Below, one piece after another: positions 17,931 through 25,502 of a stretch of 64,000 bases of DNA. Under the pieces are notes generated by a model that was not told the origin of the DNA, did not search any database, and saw nothing but the letters and a program-made list of their open reading frames with translations. The translations under genes and the position numbers were made by a program. How positions within the stretch are numbered: the stretch's first letter is position 1; each line of letters opens with the position of its first letter. Origin of the DNA: Pseudosporangium ferrugineum (GTDB lineage: Bacteria > Actinomycetota > Actinomycetes > Mycobacteriales > Micromonosporaceae); NCBI RefSeq assembly GCF_003002065.1, contig NZ_PVZG01000004.1, positions 248,001 through 312,000 on the forward strand, written 5' to 3'.

Positions 17931-18778
17931 GCAGAGCGTTCCGGTTCGGTGCGGTCCTGACCGGTGGCGACGACCGGGCCCGGTGGCAGGAACAGTGCCG
18001 CCGGGTGGAGGGGCTGGGCTACGACACGATCGCGGTGTCCGATCACTTCCGGGGCAACGCGCCCCTTCCGGCGCTGATGGCGGCGGCGGAGGTGACCGAG
18101 CGGGTGCGGCTGGGCACGTACGTGCTGAACACGGCGCTGCATCCGCCCGCCCTGCTGGCCCGCGAGGTCCTGACCGTGCATCGGATGACCGGCGGCCGGG
18201 TGGAGGCGGGGCTCGGCGCCGGATACGACGACGCGGACTTCCAGCGGGCGGGCGTGCCCCGGCCGACGTTCGCCGCCCGGGTCGCCGGGCTCGCCGAGAC
18301 CGCCGCCGGGCTCGGACGCCTTCCCGGGCGGCCCGCCGTCCTCGTGGGCGGCGGCGGCAGCCGGGTGCTGAGCGTCGCCGCCGAGCACGGCGACATCGTG
18401 GCGTTCAGCGGCGCGGCACCCCATCCTCCGGGCGCGCCGGCGCGGCAGCCGCTGCTGGCACCGGCGCAGCTGGCCGAGCGGGTACGGCTGGTCGCCGGGG
18501 CCGGGGAGCGCGCCGCCGGCCTCGAACGCAACCTGATGGTGCACAAGGTGCTGATCACCTCCGACCGCCGGACCGCGGCGGAGGCCCTGCACCGGCGGTT
18601 CCCCTTCCTGTCGATCGACGACCTGCTCGACCTGCCGACGGTGCTGGTCGGCACCGCCGGGCAGATCGCCGACTCGCTGATCGGGTACCGGGAGCGCTAC
18701 GGATTCTCGTACTTCAGCGTGCCGGAACCGTTCGTCTCGGTGTTCGCCCCGGTGGTGGAGCTTCTGGAGGGACGATGA
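17927..18778 (+). CDS. Luciferase-like (LLM-class) flavin/F420-dependent oxidoreductase
   Basis: A 283-residue TIM-barrel oxidoreductase of the bacterial luciferase family. Typical segments are VSDHF after the first helix, ERVRLGTYVLNTALHPP, and MTGGRVEAGLGAGYDDADFQRAG, followed by VLVGGGGSRVLSVAAEHGDIVAF. Such enzymes use F420H2 or FMNH2 for oxidation or reduction. The GTGA overlap with the NRPS places it in the biosynthetic operon, so it most likely tailors the carrier-bound or released product. Cofactor and reaction cannot be told from sequence alone. Confidence 0.88.
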   Translation: MSRAFRFGAVLTGGDDRARWQEQCRRVEGLGYDTIAVSDHFRGNAPLPALMAAAEVTERVRLGTYVLNTALHPPALLAREVLTVHRMTGGRVEAGLGAGYDDADFQRAGVPRPTFAARVAGLAETAAGLGRLPGRPAVLVGGGGSRVLSVAAEHGDIVAFSGAAPHPPGAPARQPLLAPAQLAERVRLVAGAGERAAGLERNLMVHKVLITSDRRTAAEALHRRFPFLSIDDLLDLPTVLVGTAGQIADSLIGYRERYGFSYFSVPEPFVSVFAPVVELLEGR

Positions 18779-18784
18779 CCGTGC

Positions 18785-19480
18785 CTAGATCGCTCCCGCC
18801 CGCAGCGCGTACGAGACGGCGTGCGCGCGGTTGCGCAGGTTCAGCCGGGAGGTCAGATCCTGGATGATCTTCTTGATCGTCCGTTCCGAGTAGTGCAGCC
18901 GCTCCGCGACCTCGCCGGTGTCCTGGCCGTCCGCCAGCAGCCTCAGCACCTCCGCCTCGCGCACCGTGAGGCCGCCGGGCAGCAGGCCGAACTCGGAGCG
19001 CATCAGGGCATGGTTGGCCCGCGCCCCGTCGATCAGCCAGCGCGTGACGTGGTCGGAGAGGATCGACCGGCCGCGCGAGCTGGCGAGCACGGCCTGCGCG
19101 ATCGTCCGCGGGGTGATGGCGTGGCGGGGCAGGATGCTCACCACCCCGCAGGCGATCGCCCGGGCCAGCTGGTGCTCCCGGATCGGCCCGGTGACCAGCA
19201 CCATGCACTGGGCCGGGTTGTCGGAACCGTCCGCCACCGCGGACATCTCGGCCAGCACCTCCTCGGTGAGGGTGCGGGCCAGCACCAGGATCACGTCGCT
19301 GTCCCGCGGATCGGCCAGGGACGTACCGGTCTCCGGTGTCGATCCGACATGGTCCCGGACCGCGGCGGCGAGCCGGGCGTCGGCATCGTTGTCCGAGGTG
19401 AGCACCGACAGGGTGACCACCCGCCGGGTCTCGGCGCCGGCCACCTCGGGCCGGACGGTGTCGTAGCGGGTCATGGACAT
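18785..19480 (-). CDS. LuxR/NarL-family regulator with receiver-like N-terminus
   Basis: A 231-residue protein. The C-terminal LuxR helix-turn-helix is clear: LTVREAEVLRLLADG, then VAERLHYSERTIKKIIQDL and an AVSYALRAG end. The N-terminal 140 residues resemble a response-regulator fold (VTLSVLTSDNDADARLAAAV, later CGVVSILPRHAITPRTIAQAV), but I do not see the phospho-acceptor pattern clearly, so it may be a pseudo-receiver. I choose ATG 19480 because GAGGAG lies just upstream; a longer form from 19528 lacks support. It converges with the oxidoreductase gene (6 bp apart) and is divergent from the next regulator. A cluster-situated regulator is likely. Confidence 0.85.
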   Translation of the reverse strand: MSMTRYDTVRPEVAGAETRRVVTLSVLTSDNDADARLAAAVRDHVGSTPETGTSLADPRDSDVILVLARTLTEEVLAEMSAVADGSDNPAQCMVLVTGPIREHQLARAIACGVVSILPRHAITPRTIAQAVLASSRGRSILSDHVTRWLIDGARANHALMRSEFGLLPGGLTVREAEVLRLLADGQDTGEVAERLHYSERTIKKIIQDLTSRLNLRNRAHAVSYALRAGAI

Positions 19481-19864
19481 GCCGGCTCCTCGGTTTCGGC
19501 CGGGGAACGCGGGACGTCCCGCCGGCATCGGGCCGCCCGGTCCGGGGACGGGCGGACGAATTTCGCATGGATCACGCGCTTCACCTCAACGTCGCTCCCT
19601 CGCAAAAGCGAATGGTCCATACATCGATATCGGCAGTGTCGGTGATCTATGGCTCACCTCCACTTCGGACGACGGCGGCACCAAGGTGCCGCAACATTGC
19701 CCGAAGGTGCCTGAGCCGGGGATGCCGCCCGCCCGGGATGGAGACAATGGACCCGCCGGCCGGTGACCCTGGTCAGCCGGTCGGCGGAATTGCTTTCCTG
19801 CCGTCACAGGAGTGTTTCGCATTGACGCATCCGGGCCCTCGGCGCCGGGCAGGGAGGTTGCGGG
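19481..19864. promoter_or_regulatory. Divergent regulator intergenic region with an 18-bp palindrome
   Basis: 384 bases without a credible gene between two divergent LuxR-type regulator genes. A perfect palindrome, GCGGCACC-AA-GGTGCCGC, occupies 19675-19692, and the half AAGGTGCC is repeated at about 19704-19711. This looks like an operator for one or both regulators. The forward gene has a GGGAGG-type ribosome-binding site just before 19865. No promoter hexamers are convincing. Confidence 0.45.
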
Positions 19865-20500
19865 ATGTCCATCTCCAGTGTCCGCGACGCGCGTCGGTAC
19901 GACAGCGGCGTCACCGTCGCGGGCGAGAACGAGTCCGCGGAACTGCCGCACGTGATGCTCCTCGATCGCGCCTTCCGGGTGGTCTCGGTCACCGGCGACG
20001 CCGATCTCCGCGCCCACGGCTGCGAGCCGGGCCGGCCGTCGCTCACCGAGTGGCTGCCGGCGGCGCAGCGGGCGCCGTTCACCCGCCGGCTCACCCGGCT
20101 GCGGCAGGGGCGGCTCCGCTCGCTGCACTACCGTGGCCCGCTGACCGTCCCGGGCCGGGCCGAGGCCGTCGTGAGCCTGGACGCGCACCTGATCCGGCCC
20201 GTCGTCGCGGACGCCTGGATCGTGGTCGTGGTCAGCCGCCGGGAGAACGGACCGGACGAGACGTTCACCATGCCCGTCCTCACCGCCCGCGTGCTGGAGG
20301 GCATCGCCGCGGGTCTGTCCACCGCGGACATCGGCGCCGAGCTGCACCTGACGGTCCGGGGCGTCGAGTATCACGTGAGCAGCCTGCTGCGCAGGACGTC
20401 CAGCACCAACCGGGCCGGATTGGTCGGACGCGCCCACGCCCTGGGGATCCTCCTGCCCGGAAGCTGGCCACCGCGGGTGGATCCGGCCCTGGTGCGGTGA
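19865..20500 (+). CDS. LuxR-type regulator with PAS-like N-terminal domain
   Basis: A 211-residue protein. Residues 25-120 (HVMLLDRAFRVVSVTGDAD ... LIRPVVADAWIVVVVSRRE) have the strand pattern of a PAS-like sensor. The C-terminal part has a LuxR helix-turn-helix: LEGIAAGLSTADIGAELHLT, then GVEYHVSSLLRRTSS and a short tail. This resembles PAS-LuxR activators of polyketide clusters, although the sensor is divergent and I assign it by pattern only. The ATG at 19865 is preceded by AGGGAGG. It converges on the MFS gene, with 27 bp between stops. Confidence 0.8.
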   Translation: MSISSVRDARRYDSGVTVAGENESAELPHVMLLDRAFRVVSVTGDADLRAHGCEPGRPSLTEWLPAAQRAPFTRRLTRLRQGRLRSLHYRGPLTVPGRAEAVVSLDAHLIRPVVADAWIVVVVSRRENGPDETFTMPVLTARVLEGIAAGLSTADIGAELHLTVRGVEYHVSSLLRRTSSTNRAGLVGRAHALGILLPGSWPPRVDPALVR

Positions 20501-20527
20501 CGGGAACGGGTCCGTGGTCATCGGGGC

Positions 20528-21781
20528 TCAGTCACGGCTCGACTCCGGGACACGCTCGGCCGGAAGGTCGCGCATCCGCCGCAGCGGCGACAGCGACAGC
20601 GGCACCAGCGCGGTGAGCAGGCCGGCCGCGCCGACCGCCACCGCGGTGCGGGTGCCGAGGCCGCCGGCGACCACCGCGCCGGCGATGGCGCCGAGCGGCA
20701 TGCAGCCCCAGACCACGAAGCGCAGCGTCGCGTTCATCCGGCCGAGCAGGTGGTCGGGGCAGATCCGCTGCCGCAGGCTGACCTGCGCGACGTTGTAGAG
20801 GACCCCGCGGAAGGAGAGCAGGGTCAGCCCCGCGGTGAAGCAGAGCGCGCCGGCGGTGCCCCGCCCCATCGGCAGCAGGACGGCCGCGGGCACGGTGCCG
20901 AGCATCGCCAGCCAGATGACGCGCACGTCGCCGGCGGCGCGGGCGAGGCGGCCGGCCAGCAGCGCGGCCACCAGACCACCGACGGCCATCGCGGACAGCA
21001 CGACGCCGACCAGCCCCGGCGTGAGGCCGAGCTCGCGTACCAGGTAGACGGTCTGCACCGCGGCGAGCATCGCGCCGAAGAAGTTGGCGACGGCGGTGCA
21101 GAGCATGATCGGCCGCAGCAGCGGCTGGCGGACCACGAAGGAGAGCCCCTCGGCGATCTCCGCGCGCAGCGACCCCCGGCCGGCCGCCGGCGACGGCGTC
21201 TCGCTGAGCCGGATCCGCCGCAGCACCAGCGCGGAGAGCAGGTAGCCCACGGCGTTGAGGGCCAGCGCGGCGGACGCACCGAGCGCCTGGACGAGGCCGC
21301 CGCCGACGGCCGGGGTCGCGACCGCGGTGGTGCCCCGGACCGACTCCAGCGCGCCGTTGCCCGAGACGAGGTGCTCCCGCGCCAGCAGCCGGGGAAGCAC
21401 GCTCTGGTGCGAGACGTCGAAGAAGACGGTGGCCACGCCGACCACGAACGAGACCAGGTAGAGCTGCGGCATGGTGAGCATGCCGGCCGCCGCGGCCAGG
21501 GGCACCGAGCCGATGGCCGCGGCGCGCACGAGGTCGCTGCGGACGAGCACCGGCATCCGCCGGACCCGGTCGAGCCAGGCCCCGGCGGGCAGGCCGATGA
21601 GCAGGAACGCCGCGGTCTCCGTGGCGGTCAGCAGCCCGGCCTCGAACGCCGAGGCCCGCAGCTCGACGACGGCGGCGAGCGGCAGGGCGACCAGCGACAG
21701 CTGGGCCGCGGCCTGCCCGGCGACGGCGCCCACGAGCAGCCGGCGGAAGCCGGGGTGGTGACGCAGAGGGCCAGCGGCCAT
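20528..21781 (-). CDS. MFS transporter (EntS-like/MFS_3 type)
   Basis: A 417-residue membrane protein with about 12 hydrophobic segments. The A-type loop motif LPAGAWLDRVRRMPVLVRSD lies between TM2 and TM3, and FFDVSHQSVLPRLLAREHLVSGNGALES is typical of the MFS_3 branch that exports siderophores and antibiotics. I start at ATG 21781 (MAAGPLRHH) because the preceding 30 residues of the longer form are unlike the family. A role in exporting the hybrid peptide, or self-protection, is inferred from location only. Confidence 0.88.
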   Translation of the reverse strand: MAAGPLRHHPGFRRLLVGAVAGQAAAQLSLVALPLAAVVELRASAFEAGLLTATETAAFLLIGLPAGAWLDRVRRMPVLVRSDLVRAAAIGSVPLAAAAGMLTMPQLYLVSFVVGVATVFFDVSHQSVLPRLLAREHLVSGNGALESVRGTTAVATPAVGGGLVQALGASAALALNAVGYLLSALVLRRIRLSETPSPAAGRGSLRAEIAEGLSFVVRQPLLRPIMLCTAVANFFGAMLAAVQTVYLVRELGLTPGLVGVVLSAMAVGGLVAALLAGRLARAAGDVRVIWLAMLGTVPAAVLLPMGRGTAGALCFTAGLTLLSFRGVLYNVAQVSLRQRICPDHLLGRMNATLRFVVWGCMPLGAIAGAVVAGGLGTRTAVAVGAAGLLTALVPLSLSPLRRMRDLPAERVPESSRD

Positions 21782-21989
21782 GGTGGAGGGCCCCCTTCGG
21801 TCGGTGCGGCCTCCCTGAAGACTTCCCGGGGGACCGCCGGGCGAAAAGGACGCAAACCCGTAAGTTGACAAACGCCCCCGCGACCGGGTGGCAAGGTTAC
21901 TGAAAATATTATTTACCGTACGCCCGGAAGCCGGTTCGGTGGGTATCCACAGTGTTGTCCCGTTGGTTCGCTGCGCCCGGAACCATGAC

Positions 21990-22010
21990 GTACTGTCGCT
22001 TTAGCAGTAC
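21990..22010. promoter_or_regulatory. Inverted repeat GTACTG-N9-CAGTAC before a LuxR-type gene
   Basis: A perfect 6-9-6 inverted repeat sits 37 bases before the ATG of the small LuxR-type gene, in an AT-richer stretch (to 22030) that contrasts with its surroundings. Size and spacing suit a dimeric helix-turn-helix protein, perhaps the product of the adjacent gene. The rest of the 21782-22047 gap shows nothing else I can name. Confidence 0.45.
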
Positions 22011-22047
22011 ATGCAATATCGTGCATTAATTCGGAGGATCCCGGTCA

Positions 22048-22341
22048 ATGCGTGAAAAACCCCAGGCTACGATGCCGCCTCCCGTTCGTTCGCTCCAGGA
22101 GGGACAGCTGCCCGAGGTAGGACTGACCGCCCGTGAGAGGGAGGTCCTGCGGCATCTCGCCGAGGGCTGCACCTACGCCTCCGCCGCCCGGCGCATGCAG
22201 ATCAGCAGGCACACCGTCGACGCGCATGCCCGCCGCATCAAGCGCAAGTACGGCGTACGGAGCTGGATGGAGATCCTCAACACCCTGGTCGACTCCCCCA
22301 CGGTCCAGAGACCGGCCCGGAGTCATTCGACAATCAATTAA
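22048..22341 (+). CDS. Short LuxR-family protein, DNA-binding domain only
   Basis: A 97-residue protein that is essentially a lone LuxR helix-turn-helix: LTAREREVLRHLAEGCTYASAA, then MQISRHTVDAHARRIKRKYGV. The start is fixed by GGAGG at 22033-22037. There is no sensor or receiver domain, so activity must depend on dosage or on a partner. Stand-alone LuxR domains of this kind occur at the edge of several actinomycete clusters. The tail ends with a polar RSHSTIN. Confidence 0.82.
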   Translation: MREKPQATMPPPVRSLQEGQLPEVGLTAREREVLRHLAEGCTYASAARRMQISRHTVDAHARRIKRKYGVRSWMEILNTLVDSPTVQRPARSHSTIN

Positions 22342-22363
22342 CAATCACGTTACCGAAAGCCGC

Positions 22364-22390
22364 GGCCCGCCGACACGATGCCGGCGGGCC
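22364..22390. terminator. Hairpin between convergent genes
   Basis: GGCCCGCCG and CGGCGGGCC form a perfect 9-bp stem with a 9-base loop, between the stop of the LuxR-type gene (22341) and that of the reverse-strand gene (22416). It is placed to end transcription from both sides. No T-tract follows, as is common in high-GC actinomycetes. Confidence 0.6.
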
Positions 22391-22415
22391 CGACGATTCT
22401 CCGCAAACGTAGGAC

Positions 22416-23288
22416 TTATTTCTGCCGCGGCGCGGTAATGGTGACGGGCGCGTTGAAGTCGTAGAACTCCACGCTGGTCAGCGGCCCCTGGTTCGCCACC
22501 GTGCCGGCGATGCGGCGCACCAGATCGCCCGCCACCCAGATGTCCAGCGTCACCGGGTCGCTGTAGGCGTCGATGCCCTCGAGGTCGAACCAGGCGAGCT
22601 CGTCCGGCGGCAGCTTCGTCACCGCCGAGGCGGGATCGGCGGCGCTGGTCCGCGCCGGGAGGGTGAGCCGGTAGTGGGTGGTCCGGGTGCCGCGGACGTC
22701 CTCGGTGCCGACCTCCACGACGTTGCGGTCCTGCGACACCGCACGGGTCAGGTCGCCGGCCGCCCGGGCGAACGGGGCGAGCCTCTCCCCCTGCGGGATC
22801 TTCTCCTTCGTGGTGGAGCCGCCCGTGGTGACGTAGCGGACGTCGCCGATGACCGTGGTCGTCGTGCCGCCGGGGGTCTCGCCCTTGCTCACCACCCGCC
22901 AGTCGGCGCCGCTGACCTCGCCCTCGGCGCTGAAGCCGGCCGCGCCGGACGGGGGCTGGCTGAAGCGCAGCGTCGTCACCTTCCCGGTCTGTTCGGCGGC
23001 GGCCAGCAGGACAGCTCCGGCATCGGCCCGCTTCGTGCCGTCCGACGGCGACGGCCCGCCCTGGCCGAGCGCCAGGACGACCGCCGCGACGGCCGCTGCC
23101 GCGACCCCCGTGGTCAGCAGCGCCCATCGGCGCCGCGGGGCCGGGACGGCCGTACGGATCGGCATGCTCGTCTGCGTCATGGATCTCTCCAGAATGGCGT
23201 TGAATCGGGACGATCCCGGCGCCGGCGGCGCGCTACGGGCAACGGGATTCAGTCGACGCAGGCGCTCGATCTCTTCTTCGCCGTTCAT
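22416..23288 (-). CDS. Membrane-anchored extracytoplasmic protein paired with an ECF sigma factor
   Basis: A 290-residue protein with a cytosolic N-terminus (MNGEEEIERLRRLNPVA), a single membrane segment near residues 47-68 (RWALLTTGVAAAAVAAVVLAL) and a large outer domain rich in beta pattern (VIGDVRYVTTGGSTTKEKI, TTHYRLTLPA, LDIWVAGDLVRRIAGTV). The layout fits the CU044_5270 family found after ECF sigma genes, and it may act as an anti-sigma or surface sensor. The ATG overlaps the sigma-factor stop (ATGA), so the two are translated together. No zinc anti-sigma motif (HxxxCxxC) is present. Confidence 0.75.
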   Translation of the reverse strand: MNGEEEIERLRRLNPVARSAPPAPGSSRFNAILERSMTQTSMPIRTAVPAPRRRWALLTTGVAAAAVAAVVLALGQGGPSPSDGTKRADAGAVLLAAAEQTGKVTTLRFSQPPSGAAGFSAEGEVSGADWRVVSKGETPGGTTTTVIGDVRYVTTGGSTTKEKIPQGERLAPFARAAGDLTRAVSQDRNVVEVGTEDVRGTRTTHYRLTLPARTSAADPASAVTKLPPDELAWFDLEGIDAYSDPVTLDIWVAGDLVRRIAGTVANQGPLTSVEFYDFNAPVTITAPRQK

Positions 23289-23827
23289 CGGTGAACGTTC
23301 CCCTTTCCGTGGGATCTGCCCTGTACATCTCCGCCGCCGGGCCGATCTCGCCGGGCGATCTCCCGGTGCAGCCGCTCGCGGGCCTTGTACAGCCGGGACG
23401 ACACGGTCGCGGCGCTCACCCCCAGGACGGCGGCGATGCCGGCCACCTCCAGCCCGTCCCAGGCCCGCATCAGCAGCAGGTCGCGGTCCTTGCGCGGCAG
23501 CGCCGCCAGGGCGGCCCACAGCACCCCGTCCACCTCGGCGACGGACTCGTACGCCACCTCCGGCGGGTCGACCGCCGCGATCCTGAGGTGCAGCCGGCGC
23601 TCCCGCAGGCTGCTGCGGCGCAGGTTGGTGAGGACGTTGTGCGCCGTACGGAACAGCCACGGGCGCTCGAAGTCCTCGGGCACCTGCTCCCGGCGGCGCC
23701 ACGCGATGGAGAACGTGTCGGCGGTGACGTCGTCCGCGTCGGCATCGGTGCCGACCCTGCGACGCACGAAACTCCACACGTCCTCGAAGTTCGCGGCGAA
23801 CAACGCACGGAACTGCTCCTCGGTCAT
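23285..23827 (-). CDS. RNA polymerase ECF-type sigma factor
   Basis: A 180-residue sigma-70 family protein. Region 2 is clear (FEDVWSFVRRRVGTDADADDVTADTFSIAWRR split over about residues 14-45), as is region 4 (ALAALPRKDRDLLLMRAWDGL, then IAAVLGVSAATVSSRLYKARERL). The ATG at 23827 follows GGAGG closely; a start seven codons upstream is possible. It is coupled by ATGA to the membrane protein downstream, the usual sigma/anti-sigma arrangement. Confidence 0.9.
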   Translation of the reverse strand: MTEEQFRALFAANFEDVWSFVRRRVGTDADADDVTADTFSIAWRRREQVPEDFERPWLFRTAHNVLTNLRRSSLRERRLHLRIAAVDPPEVAYESVAEVDGVLWAALAALPRKDRDLLLMRAWDGLEVAGIAAVLGVSAATVSSRLYKARERLHREIARRDRPGGGDVQGRSHGKGNVHR

Positions 23828-23900
23828 GCCACCTCCGGACCACGACAACCCTGCCCTGAGGACATGTCCGGGTCCAGAACGATCTCGCCGGATGACTCCG

Positions 23901-23948
23901 CCACCGCCTCACCGCCCGGCCACCGCCTCACCGCCCGGCCACCGCCTC
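23901..23948. repeat. 19-bp tandem repeat at a gene end
   Basis: CCACCGCCTCACCGCCCGG occurs twice in tandem (23901-23919, 23920-23938) with a partial third copy to 23948. The repeat carries the stop codon of the reverse-strand hydrolase at 23928, and the adjoining copy would supply another. It lies between two reverse-strand genes. Confidence 0.85.
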
Positions 23949-24929
23949 CGAGCGGAAGAAGGCGGTCAGGTCGCCGGCCAGCAGGGCCGGCTCCTCGTGC
24001 GGGGCGAAGTGGCCGCCGCGCGGCATGACCGTGTATCGGGTGAGGTGGTAGGCCCGCTCGACCCAGCTGCGGGGCGGCTGCGCCCCGATGTCCGCGGGGA
24101 ACAGCGCCAGCGCGGTCGGCACCTCGACGGGCCCGCCGTCCGGCAGCAGGCCCCGGTCGCCGTCGTAGTACGGGCGGAACGAGGTGGAGATCGAGTTGGT
24201 GAACCAGTACAGCGAGGCCTGGGTGAGCAGGAAGTCGTCGCTGAACCGGGTGGACACGTCGCCGCCGCAGTCACTCCAGGCACGGTACTTCTCCAGGATC
24301 CAGGCGAGCAGCCCGGACGGCGAGTCGGACAGGCCCTGGGCGAGGGTCATCGGGCGGGTGCGCTGCTCGTGCGAGTATCCACCCTCGGTGGCGTGCCACT
24401 GCGCCTTCGCCCTCAGGTACGCCTCCTCCTCGGCGGTCAGCCCGGCCGGGTCGTAGGCGGGCGGGTCGGCGATGGTCAGGACGTGGATGCCGGCCACCGC
24501 CTCGGGGTGCGTCTGCCCCAGCCGGGCGGTGATCGCCGCGCCGAGGTCCTCGCCGTGCGCGCCGTACCGGTCGAAGCCCAGCTCGTCGTGCATGAGCCGG
24601 TGCCAGATCTCGTGCGTGGGCGCGACGTCGTCGGGGAAGGTGGGGCGCTGCGGTGACAGGCCGAAGCCGGGCAGCGACGGGACGATGACGGTGAAGGCAT
24701 CGGCGGGGTCGCCGCCGTGCCGCGACGGCGTGGACAGCCGCTCGGCGAGCGCGGTCATCTCCAGGAACGAGCTGGGCCAGCCGTTGGTCAGGATCAGCGG
24801 CAGGGCACCCTCGCGTTCGGCGTCGTAGCGCAGGTAGTGCACCGGGGTCCCGTCGATGTCGGCGAAGCGGGACGGCAGCGCGTCAACACCATTCAAAGCT
24901 ATTTCCGGTGTTGCTCGGAAGTCAAACAC
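23928..24929 (-). CDS. Epoxide-hydrolase-like alpha/beta hydrolase, short N-terminus
   Basis: A 333-residue alpha/beta hydrolase. The nucleophile elbow is HGEDLGAAI with Asp128, the acid-type nucleophile of epoxide hydrolases. The oxyanion motif is NGWPSSFLEM (His of HGWP replaced by Asn49), and MPRGGHFAPHEEP near the end holds the catalytic His. Family members usually have 380-400 residues with an N-terminal EHN segment; here only its end (LPSRFADIDGTPVHYL) is present, because the divergent gene starts 23 bp away. The GTG at 24929 is the only start I can justify, and no good ribosome-binding site precedes it. Substrate unknown. Confidence 0.78.
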   Translation of the reverse strand: MFDFRATPEIALNGVDALPSRFADIDGTPVHYLRYDAEREGALPLILTNGWPSSFLEMTALAERLSTPSRHGGDPADAFTVIVPSLPGFGLSPQRPTFPDDVAPTHEIWHRLMHDELGFDRYGAHGEDLGAAITARLGQTHPEAVAGIHVLTIADPPAYDPAGLTAEEEAYLRAKAQWHATEGGYSHEQRTRPMTLAQGLSDSPSGLLAWILEKYRAWSDCGGDVSTRFSDDFLLTQASLYWFTNSISTSFRPYYDGDRGLLPDGGPVEVPTALALFPADIGAQPPRSWVERAYHLTRYTVMPRGGHFAPHEEPALLAGDLTAFFRSEAVAGR

Positions 24930-24952
24930 CAGTTATGAGCTAAGGTGGTGTT
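24884..24952. promoter_or_regulatory. Two inverted repeats and a promoter between divergent genes
   Basis: Four copies of an AACACC/GGTGTT half-site: CAACACC (24884-24890) facing GGTGTTG (24907-24913), and AACACCA (24925-24931) facing TGGTGTT (24946-24952). A possible promoter for the forward gene is TTGCTC (24911-24916), 17 bases, TATGAG (24934-24939), which would start transcription within a few bases of the GTG at 24953. The sites overlap the start of the hydrolase gene, so both genes may share control. Confidence 0.6.
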
Positions 24953-25474
24953 GTGTTCACGCTGCAGCTGATCGAGGAGTTCCTCAACACGGTCGACGAG
25001 AGGACGTTCACCCGGCACGGGGAGAGCCACGTCGCCGGCGAGCACCTGACCTCCCCGCAGGCTCTCTCGGACTGGCTGGCCGCCCACGACCTGCCGGTGA
25101 CGGGCAAGCCGCAGCCGCCCGACCTCGCCGCCGCGGTCGCCCTGCGTACGGCACTGCGGCAGATCCTCCTCGCCGAGCGCGACGCGACCGCGGCCCTGAG
25201 CGGCTATCCGCTGCGGCTCGCCGCGGAGCCGTCCGGTGACCTGCGGATCGCCGCCCGCACCGGACGACCGTGGCTGGACGTCATCGTCGAGACGGTGGCC
25301 CGGAGCGCCGCCCGGGGCGAGTGGCACCGGATCAAACTCTGCGCGGCGCCGGACTGCCGCTGGGCGTTCCACGACACCTCCCGCAGCGGCCGGGGACGCT
25401 GGTGCTCCATGGAGGTCTGCGGCAACCGCCACAAGACCCGCACCTACCGCGAGCGCCACCGCCCGGCCGGATGA
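24953..25474 (+). CDS. CGNR zinc-finger / ABATE-domain putative transcription regulator
   Basis: A 173-residue protein. The N-terminal ABATE-type domain starts LQLIEEFLNTVDERTF and runs to about residue 120. The C-terminal zinc finger has Cys130, Cys135, Cys151 and Cys156, ending in VCGNRHKTRTYRERHR, the family signature. These proteins are regarded as DNA-binding regulators, though their signals are poorly known. The GTG at 24953 has no ribosome-binding site, and the predicted promoter would give a leaderless or nearly leaderless mRNA. The half-sites just upstream are probable targets for autoregulation and control of the adjacent hydrolase. Confidence 0.85.
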   Translation: MFTLQLIEEFLNTVDERTFTRHGESHVAGEHLTSPQALSDWLAAHDLPVTGKPQPPDLAAAVALRTALRQILLAERDATAALSGYPLRLAAEPSGDLRIAARTGRPWLDVIVETVARSAARGEWHRIKLCAAPDCRWAFHDTSRSGRGRWCSMEVCGNRHKTRTYRERHRPAG

Positions 25475-25502
25475 CCACGCGCCCGCGAGCAGGAGGGGCC
25501 CG

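Noticed and set aside
14817..20500. Thioesterase or Dieckmann cyclase for the hybrid peptide
   Set aside because: I looked for GxSxG alpha/beta hydrolase or tetramate-cyclase patterns after the last NRPS and found only the LLM oxidoreductase and regulators.
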